From Marinicella sediminis (GTDB lineage Bacteria > Pseudomonadota > Gammaproteobacteria > Xanthomonadales > Marinicellaceae): a stretch of 64,000 nucleotides of DNA. How positions within the stretch are numbered: the stretch's first letter is position 1; every line of letters begins with the position of its first letter. The position numbers were made by a program, and so were the translations under genes. Below, in pieces: positions 60,001 through 64,000 of the stretch. The notes under the pieces were generated by a model. It saw nothing but the letters and a program-made list of their open reading frames with translations. It made no database searches and was not told the DNA's origin. Where the stretch lies: assembly GCF_002000055.1 (NCBI RefSeq), contig NZ_MVBD01000003.1, positions 307,327 through 371,326 of the forward strand, in the 5' to 3' direction.

Positions 60001-63000
60001 CACCGATGTTCAATCCAGGGTCTCTACCACCAGCTATGACGGGGAATATTACTTCCCGGTCAGCTCCACCAGTCAATCGGATGGTGGCAACCTGACCACC
60101 ACCTTTGCCCATAACAGGGCCACTGGACAGGTGAAGCAAACCACCGACCCCAATGGTTTGGTCAGTGAGACTGAATACGATGAATTTGGCTTGCCGGTCC
60201 TGAGTCAGGTGAAGTTAATTGATGACACGCCGCTGAGTGCAGCTGCTGAGACAGCCATGGTTTCCTGTGATGCTGTCAGCACCCTGTGTACAGATGCGCA
60301 AAACATCGTCAATCAAACGATCCAAAACATCAAAACCAAAGAGACCGCTGACCCGACGAGTAACTTGGATCTGCTCAGTGGCTTTTACATCAATGGCAGT
60401 TATTCGTCACATGATTCAGCCCCGGTGGTGAGTTTCGTCACGGAAACCCGACAACCAGGCAGCCCGATCATCTTCACCTACCACGATCAAAAAGGCCAGC
60501 CGGTGCTGACCCAAACCGAACACACCGGTGGCGTGGTCTACGCCTTGTCATTAACCAACCCACTGGGTCAGCTGGAAATCAGCACCGATGCCTTTGTGGA
60601 CACCTCAATGACCGGTGGCCTATTGAGTCACACCTACCAGTTTAACCGCTATGACGAACAGGGCCGGCTGAGCCGGAAACGGGCCTTTGTCGGTGATGTC
60701 ACTGGTCAGGGTCAGGCCTGCTGGCGTGACACCGATTACGACACAGACAATGGGTTCACCACCATCAGTGCCCGGAACACCGGTGCCAATTGTGCCACCG
60801 GAATTGATGAATTGTTGATGGCACGTTCCTATGACAGCCAGGGCAAGTTGCGCCACACCTTTGATGCGAAAAATTACCGCACCACCTACTGGTATGATTC
60901 AGCAGGCCAGCCCTTCATCATCAGTGACAACATGGGCAACCCCATCATCACTGAATACGATGATTTGGGCCGCAAGACCAGGGTCACAGACCCCAATATG
61001 GGTGAAAAAGTCTTCCAGTACAACGCCTTTGGTGAAGTCATCATTGAACAGGATGCCGTTCAGCAACCGCTGTTACTCGGTAATTACAGCTACTATGATG
61101 ATCTGGGCCGGGTGACCACCAAGTTCTGGAATGTCGATCAGTTTAATGTGCCACCAGCCGATGGCTTGTCTTACCAGGACAGCTTTGTCTATGGCGGCTG
61201 TGGAACGGCGACTCAATTGTGTGATCAGTATCGCCTGTCCAATTTATTGGGCGGTGATGCGCAGAATGCCACTGCATTCAACCTGGCTCAACACAAAGCT
61301 TATCAATATGATGCATTTGGCAGGATGCTGGAAGACCGGGTCACCATCACTGACCTGTTGGCTGGCTTGAATGACACCGCCACTTTGAATGGTGGGGATT
61401 ATTACGTCCAATACAGTTATTACGACAACCCATCACTGAACCTGTTGAAACAAACCACGTACAACCGGGAAGGGGTGAGTGTCGGAGTCGATGCGTTCTA
61501 TTCAGTGGTGAATCATTACGACTGGTTCGGCACCTTGCACAAACAAACCGAAAATCCATCAGGCAACCTGCTGTTAGAAATCACCGACATTGATCCCAAA
61601 GGACAGGTGAAAGACCGCTTGTTGGCTGGGGCCTATCAGACCACGTTTGATCACTACAACAACGGTCAGATAAGCTCGATCAAAAATGCCCGCGCTAACG
61701 GTCCTTATCAACAATTTGAATACCAGTACGATGCCTGGGGCAACATCACCAGACAGGCATTGACTGATACCAATGTTCCCGAGCCCCCATCGGAAACCTA
61801 TCAATACGATGAGCTACAACGCATCAGGTTCTCAACAGTCGAAGGTCAATCAGCGATTGAATATGGCTATGATGAGACTGGCGGTTTGGGTAACCTGGTC
61901 AAGAAAACTGATTATGCCGATACCCAGGTCTATGGTGAAAACACCGCAGGCCCGAATGCCATCACCAGATCAGAGTTGAATGCCGGTGGTACTCTGACCC
62001 ACCAGTATGACCCCAAAGGTAATCGCATCCATGATGTATTGACAAACAATGTTTCCACCACCGACACAAGTTATGTTTATGATGCCAATAACCTGTTGGT
62101 ACATTCTAAAATCATGCCACCTGTTGGACAAGGTTTCTCAGAGATCTATTTCAGATACGGTGTCGACCAACAGCGTTTTTTGAGGTACGAGGCTGATTAT
62201 GATGAGAACGGTGATGTTGAAAAAGGTGCCATCACACTGTATGCAGGCCCGTATTTTGAGGAACGCATCGATCTGAATTCTTTGCACCAGGAGTTGAAAG
62301 TACAGGTCAGTGACTACCTCAGTGTGACCCTCAAACCCACTAAAGAGCTGGTCAGACACTATTTACAAAAAGACCGCCTGGGTTCAACCACACAAATCAT
62401 CGACAACGCAGGTCAACTGATCAAAACGATGAGCTACGATGTGTTTGGTAAGCCCAGAAACGGTGATGACTGGTCGGCCATGACAGTTCCTGAGCTGGAT
62501 TTTAATGACACAGAAAATGGGCCACTCGATATTACACGTCGGGGGTTTACTGATCATGAACATTTGGATCAGTTTGAATTGATTCATATGAATGGGCGGA
62601 TGTATGATTTTAATAATGGGCGGTTTTTGAGTGTTGATCCGTTTATACATGGTGTGACCAGTCAAGGTATTAACCCATATTCATACATTTTGAATAATCC
62701 GTTATCTGGAACAGATCCAACTGGGTATATTCCAGATAGATGCATAGTTGATTGTGAAAGACATAAAAAACCAGCAAAAAGGCCTGAAAAGAAAGAGAAA
62801 CGAGGGAAATTAAAAACAAGATTTCCTGGTCTTTGGAATGGTGTGACTTCGTATGGCAACAAAGCGAAGTCATCGAGTGACGTAGCTGAGACTGAAAGCC
62901 AAAGCAATATTATTAATGATGCTAAAATGTTGGCAAAAGCAGGCCGAAATCTGAACACTAAATGTTTAATACATGGAGTATGTGAAGGAGAAGTTCACAT

Positions 63001-63556
63001 ACCAGAATATATACCAGTGCAAGAAGGAGGAAGTGCAATATTAGGGTCGATTGGTGAATTCATAGAAATAGAATTAACCAATCCTATGAATTATGTATAT
63101 GGAGCTGCTGCTTCAGCGGGGGCATATTTAGTTTATAGAGCTGGAAAGTGGTATAAAGGAATTAAGAAGACTAATGGGGAAAAAATTACCAAAGGAAGAT
63201 TGAAAATTGATCCAGATGGAGATTTTTCTCAATCTGAAATAGATTCAGCCTATTTCATGGCCAGTCGAGGAGCCAATGTGCATTTAAGAAGGGAGAGTAC
63301 TGTTGACGGCGTGAGGACAACTGATCTTGTAGTTGATGGTATTCCATATGATGTTTATACACCTACAACCAGTAATCTAAATAATATTATGAGGAATATA
63401 AAAGATAAGAATGGGCAGGCGAATGGTCAGAGTTTAGGGGTTGTGCTTGATTTGAGGAAATCTACTGCAACACAAGATCAACTTGGCGATATAGTGGGGC
63501 GACTGCGGGGGAATGGGTATAATAATATTTTAGAAGTGATTGTATTAGATAAATGA
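51008..63556 (+). CDS. Giant secreted SpvB/FG-GAP/RHS protein with CdiA-like C-terminal toxin domain
   Basis: A 4182-residue protein. In order: signal peptide (1-18, ending AVA); FN3-like domain (about 85-190); leucine-rich repeats (about 215-510); further FN3-like domains (about 530-1030); and a poorly classified region with a GWHFFWVNG segment and two YDLVGY copies (about 1055-1530). Next come an SpvB/TcaC-like domain containing GSGDVSGGAATYHVPLFIPP (about 1575-1720) and seven FG-GAP calcium motifs of D-x-N/T-x-DG type (about 1909-2555), e.g. DVNGDGLKDLL. YD/RHS repeats follow (about 2975-3800), with the RHS core ending NPLSGTDPTGY (about 3909). The last 273 residues contain a hydrophobic segment and a CdiA-tRNase-like domain with LVVDGIPYDVYTPTTSN. 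Sec export and the RHS shell suggest a surface polymorphic toxin. The final domain is AT-richer than the rest. Confidence 0.88.
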   Translation: MNKFLLFFAFIFSSIAVADIEVPDAVMQQIIADVMADEGGYDAAEIDFRVREWQINQPPEDSSGEVTNSGSCSESCVQSGGNDALPMPRNVKIKGREVNGSLDKHIVITWKRPPALPEGSDLQLKNYRVILAKDGQTFKKYKVKAKFRANGKPKVKQKLKLRNLEDGNYTVQVRAKYKSTSSSLNSKASTLAGTAETSSGGMNSGWSGAESGIVESTVTWVGDLQPIAPNLYQCIVDHQYTNLTDVTDVTNIICTNKGLVNDDLVGLQYLSGLVQLGLKDNIGISDTTFMSYKSLSSLTWLDLSGNVNLDIETGDPLSELSALEILVLRNMQLENIPAIPETVTFLNLNDNNLENNDRFPAETSLETLVIDRNKNSSGQFNLSDSFFLAMGDLDIRTIKVRQSALTNVSAFEKILGLENLVLRGGNLESVQDFRNLSGFCSLNISDSPNIAALTYSRPVQFLELNNNPLLGTVSLLNSPDFRPVQTNISGTNNLICGTYYEYLDNTAPEFNHTSWVTPPFQLGNGNDPVIPLCPATAIMSIINLPDQCKPNAFPASLFGVYSDDASNRHYIDWEQNKLQDYARWGVTHLKIISFINGAVVEEYLVDLTDDTSFIVDNTSGLLPDEYQIKACTDFQCGHGNTRVSAPFAQGLVSPTFENVNWTLIDPDGNHHFTIKFSYPQFNGKGKPNRFEIHSTMPQSNGSYLVTTVDVPETGLNPVVWNTAELRRDEVIGTSFYLKACRDDIGCSLSVPLNITQPTIDATVELPNFEQFSVEQVNGQLKFRLDWSFDDNTLVGNVDYIEIVEYQPRRKDDDFAHHIIPAFDKDDSDLSIITTHQVEKGSIELSRLAEGHYQYRLRACRKTETLDECTTETSPVQITLSRNDVVIDDTFSPYFLAKPLEPIFANDDDNERQLQWQMPPENDVTPEYFIIKSFPYRSNFQEFNRPKCQLTIDGVLVDVDTIKVDANQFSNNLNSVWTTVNVCHKTHVPVMNAAHPYGHWSIQACVNGVGCTEPLKFCDAGDLSNPNSGDQRCTVETGQQAVSQYHDISSSYNSIVSGGPGSLSPGSFWNEDLDGTGWHFFWVNGLNQTAQDGRYGRTYDLVGYWFAYREVDGNWTPTWYEARLKKAHDSQGHEVFAGNLYHHNWVKRLNDPDDYPNGGYTEELEVAYVQLSIGHAQTTNANSNRHATLTLDVDYIDGIFSQRTVADNDGPYEVNSTGQLVLLIEDIAITNMNNSYSPNNDDDHYQGLWQHGITVAEAPLSGAKVSMLTWIQGGLENSLFATFDEAGAPVWLASQTCGDLDVVVPFHQACTPKTHGGYFDDFLEDDNGYTLRAVKRGYNPIGHMPKDYVLEANLKGVGNFGRQFFDPNHPEKFKDGQFWLNATVDLPMEGVPDRNLDLDFGAVNGMLDIEKRANFHGIFYDLVGYEFTENRCDPNRTGPCEVLFSYYTDDYFAFEENGQTQVADIIPMVRRGLNEPYQELIFSPYCESPTFPDGQNSQYQVIGFKCTFLQDGSYYFQLHKRSYDDPSQTVPIAQAEQPPLWIEVCASANGCAHDIDPPTAAADPVMVGDEYPNAVLVHEPGIGPIPGSGDVSGGAATYHVPLFIPPGRNGMQPDLSINYSSKGGNGEMGVGWSVSAGSAITRCGQTVAQDTQFHAVDYTDNDRLCLDGQKLKVVNGSYWSDATQTEYRTELDSFARIKPSGDDFIVHTKSGYKNTYEPFGEAGADNTYATWMLTRSEDVHGNFIMYHYDDLNYGANEVVLKEITYTGYQQTEGSRKVRFFHDQSRTDKDLSYRFGRLYESTVKLNKIEVMLGSVKVAQYDMAYSNSHSSGHLLLDTVTEHRFDEYGNDTLGHNRELLKTTWSQNNWDNQLVTDPVTTRNFTHQNIMGAIEQYYSTGNPVPKNITNLTTSLDFNGDGIKELSFGPRNDTQTRTSGLIFLNEDGAVAKVLQSPDLANVDLRHINKFGAGDINSDGINDLIALKIERETQEFELIFYEYDTSKDINAYCNDNNADPSDDCLNHFLDYFTPHTINTGINNGDPDTVLGNLSWGQNFTFDHSEDYMDPLNSEFFVRDVNNDGLDDLVVMIQLKKHEASFDGMERWQLKNNLLVFENQSSFDTGNQFQLSFDAPSVVMGGIEPKIEREDEPGGIEMYLYDKIEFIEDFNGDGLLDIHMRRLAKLKPTWLGEDVPVMPYIVNEKIYFTNDNHVVQGSKTFAELGLTGFQCKRKDTGAVDPCSPDSIAGFGPNSFNFQDVNGDGLKDLLYFDRGFRTYNETDNTVSINKNIYRNWKVRLNTGGDVFDPNDGKIFSADTIESALADSNTDFLNFLPQGNVCDHLDASDPPSAHRYCNFVFRSSTKMGDLNADGVAEILYPNPDQLVFNRCMVTPIVNNTRSVSEGEDYCDGLSGDDQVACDDNKDHSLMSMMESTSMHPFVNDETVEQIINNQQYVFGSGGAGCLEDTCDSRPGEFPQSIPPGTFNGTGGDNASLCSRGYTDDNNEYRFDLYTEAGGLNALWDRGVYGYSALSFDIQNGQLLVTDTQDTGIYSTLFWGSAGDVTGDGLNDFTTNIGCMGEPQNYVLEGCTAAQGSQVLFTGSELDGAITAAEMWDVTGVMLQTHNKEPMPDMLTRVDVFATGDWVEWDYHSISEQLDRELELYRLPEREAGNDYDGYLDEALGAGSGGEYFYFNSSMYVVSEIRRTNGVSKLSNNSLSTKNYSSVQYGYEEAVYNNRGRGFQGFRTITTITKPDAFSDFNRMKSVSTFNQVFPLAGTLDTVETYSLGENKKISKSEYQYHNNLSTLSLKGVYFLPTDLVVQTQYGETVNEPIAVVTVDSDYDGYGNVTLKTETVTDYVDFADSRNAQGEYVTKKQVTTQTTTTTRNFDDPANNPTLNSGWWIDRLNATTVTTNIVESSNTLDDEHSVYVPQNLSRTVHSKFFWKNDSDRTLDCQFTYSPGVTVPDGCDHPLDSVDINQTLFGYDTRGNIIRTESKGQTHVIDDTGVRITDVQSRVSTTSYDGEYYFPVSSTSQSDGGNLTTTFAHNRATGQVKQTTDPNGLVSETEYDEFGLPVLSQVKLIDDTPLSAAAETAMVSCDAVSTLCTDAQNIVNQTIQNIKTKETADPTSNLDLLSGFYINGSYSSHDSAPVVSFVTETRQPGSPIIFTYHDQKGQPVLTQTEHTGGVVYALSLTNPLGQLEISTDAFVDTSMTGGLLSHTYQFNRYDEQGRLSRKRAFVGDVTGQGQACWRDTDYDTDNGFTTISARNTGANCATGIDELLMARSYDSQGKLRHTFDAKNYRTTYWYDSAGQPFIISDNMGNPIITEYDDLGRKTRVTDPNMGEKVFQYNAFGEVIIEQDAVQQPLLLGNYSYYDDLGRVTTKFWNVDQFNVPPADGLSYQDSFVYGGCGTATQLCDQYRLSNLLGGDAQNATAFNLAQHKAYQYDAFGRMLEDRVTITDLLAGLNDTATLNGGDYYVQYSYYDNPSLNLLKQTTYNREGVSVGVDAFYSVVNHYDWFGTLHKQTENPSGNLLLEITDIDPKGQVKDRLLAGAYQTTFDHYNNGQISSIKNARANGPYQQFEYQYDAWGNITRQALTDTNVPEPPSETYQYDELQRIRFSTVEGQSAIEYGYDETGGLGNLVKKTDYADTQVYGENTAGPNAITRSELNAGGTLTHQYDPKGNRIHDVLTNNVSTTDTSYVYDANNLLVHSKIMPPVGQGFSEIYFRYGVDQQRFLRYEADYDENGDVEKGAITLYAGPYFEERIDLNSLHQELKVQVSDYLSVTLKPTKELVRHYLQKDRLGSTTQIIDNAGQLIKTMSYDVFGKPRNGDDWSAMTVPELDFNDTENGPLDITRRGFTDHEHLDQFELIHMNGRMYDFNNGRFLSVDPFIHGVTSQGINPYSYILNNPLSGTDPTGYIPDRCIVDCERHKKPAKRPEKKEKRGKLKTRFPGLWNGVTSYGNKAKSSSDVAETESQSNIINDAKMLAKAGRNLNTKCLIHGVCEGEVHIPEYIPVQEGGSAILGSIGEFIEIELTNPMNYVYGAAASAGAYLVYRAGKWYKGIKKTNGEKITKGRLKIDPDGDFSQSEIDSAYFMASRGANVHLRRESTVDGVRTTDLVVDGIPYDVYTPTTSNLNNIMRNIKDKNGQANGQSLGVVLDLRKSTATQDQLGDIVGRLRGNGYNNILEVIVLDK

Positions 63557-63816
63557 GTTCAATAAGGTGTGATTGTGGTGAGAGGATATTTTTAGGTCAA
63601 ATACCTAACCCTCACCAATGGAAGTTTATTTCGGATGATGATCTAGATAAGTACTCAGGAATGATTAATATAGATGAGATGTATATTGAAATGAGTAGTT
63701 TTATTAAGTGCCCTTCTTGTGGAAGCTTGTGGGTTTTTTGGAATGGTTGGAATTCTAAACCTCAAAAATTTGTGCCGTCAGAAAATAATGAAACGGAAAC
63801 TCCGGGTCATATATGA
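63553..63816 (+). CDS. Candidate immunity protein, four-cysteine (zinc-ribbon-like)
   Basis: An 87-residue protein whose ATG overlaps the stop codon of the giant RHS gene (ATGA), the standard place for a cognate immunity gene. It has no signal peptide, consistent with a cytoplasmic antidote. Two Cys-x-Cys/Cys-x2-Cys pairs (RCDCGERIF and KCPSCGSLWVFW) suggest a small zinc-binding fold. No catalytic motif is visible. It shares the low GC content of the toxin C-terminus, as expected if both moved together. Function as an immunity protein is inferred from position and size, not from homology I can confirm. Confidence 0.7.
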   Translation: MSSIRCDCGERIFLGQIPNPHQWKFISDDDLDKYSGMINIDEMYIEMSSFIKCPSCGSLWVFWNGWNSKPQKFVPSENNETETPGHI

Positions 63817-63836
63817 AGGACATACCACCGGGATGA

Positions 63837-64000
63837 AAATACTGGGACAGGCATTAGCTAGATAAACTAAATACAGGGACAGGCATTAGCTAGATAAACC
63901 AGTTGGAGAAATTAAGCTGGTTTATATGTCAAAATAGTAAATACAGGGACAGGCATTAGCTAGATAAACCAGTTGGAGAAAATAAGCTGGTTTATATGTC
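63837..64000. repeat. Direct repeats with hairpin at the right window edge
   Basis: Three copies of a sequence starting AAATACAGGGACAGGCATTA begin at 63837 (one base different), 63869 and 63939; the last runs off the window. The second and third continue into GATAAACCAGTTGGAG and a stem, ATAAACCAG paired with CTGGTTTAT (63894-63902 with 63917-63925), 70 bp apart. The first is truncated after 31 bp. They resemble REP-type or element-end repeats of the kind linked to RAYT-family transposases, but no transposase is in the window. The few copies, with no uniform spacer, do not fit a CRISPR array. Confidence 0.75.

Noticed and set aside
51008..63816. Type VI secretion effector (Rhs of T6SS type)
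   Set aside because: The protein has a Sec signal peptide and no PAAR domain, and no VgrG, Hcp or EagR-like gene is present.
63837..64000. CRISPR array
   Set aside because: Only three copies, spacings of 32 and 70 bp, and nearly identical sequence between copies; there are no variable spacers and no cas genes.

Overview
The window reads as chromosomal DNA of a free-living, probably marine Gammaproteobacterium. Evidence for this is the map-glnD pair, the overlapping hemB-aroE pair, RarD, a PilU retraction ATPase, TfpX/TfpZ-type pilin accessory and DUF2333 proteins, TonB-dependent uptake, and several sulfotransferases. A Marinicella-like or Xanthomonadales-like host would fit, but that is an inference from gene content. 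GC looks intermediate, genes are densely packed, and many neighbours overlap or converge with almost no spacer. I found no tRNA, rRNA or CRISPR array.

Layout. 1-10.4 kb is mixed metabolism: a beta-lactamase-like serine hydrolase with a PD40 propeller, an NAD(P)-binding protein divergent from an AraC regulator, an alpha/beta hydrolase-OsmC fusion, DUF2237, RarD, an MBL hydrolase overlapping an M24 peptidase, and an acyltransferase. 10.9-19.3 kb holds a TonB receptor that looks highly expressed and has a strong terminator, a methyltransferase, yicC-gmk, and a large secreted BNR/VPS10-like propeller protein.

19.3-32.6 kb is a type IV pilus and glycosylation neighbourhood. Two paralogous pilins (20517 and 25452) bracket a multi-membrane-span TMTC/GT-C-like protein, a membrane-anchored GT2, a flippase-like membrane protein and a methyltransferase. 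The second pilin is followed by a TfpX/TfpZ-type accessory gene. A sulfotransferase lies just left. DUF2333, a GT39 transferase, an MltD-like lytic transglycosylase lipoprotein, a TerB-like protein and pilU follow. I infer a dedicated lipid-linked pilin glycosylation module.

32.6-43.7 kb starts with two tandem secreted phosphoesterase-fold paralogues. The second keeps the metal-binding motifs and the first has lost all of them. Then come a methyltransferase, a sulfotransferase, an ABC-exporter-like membrane domain without its ATPase, a GT4 transferase and two more sulfotransferases. This looks like a surface-glycan sulfation and export cluster.

43.7-50.6 kb is housekeeping: nth, a MITE-like palindromic element, aroE, hemB, map, glnD and a MipA/OmpV porin-like protein.

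51.0-64.0 kb is dominated by one 4182-residue secreted protein. Its order is signal peptide, FN3-like domain, LRRs, FN3-like domains, an unclassified region, an SpvB domain, seven FG-GAP calcium motifs, YD/RHS repeats and an RHS core. It ends in an AT-richer C-terminal domain resembling CdiA-type tRNase toxins. A four-cysteine 87-residue ORF overlaps its stop codon and is the obvious immunity candidate. The window ends in direct repeats, each full copy carrying a hairpin.
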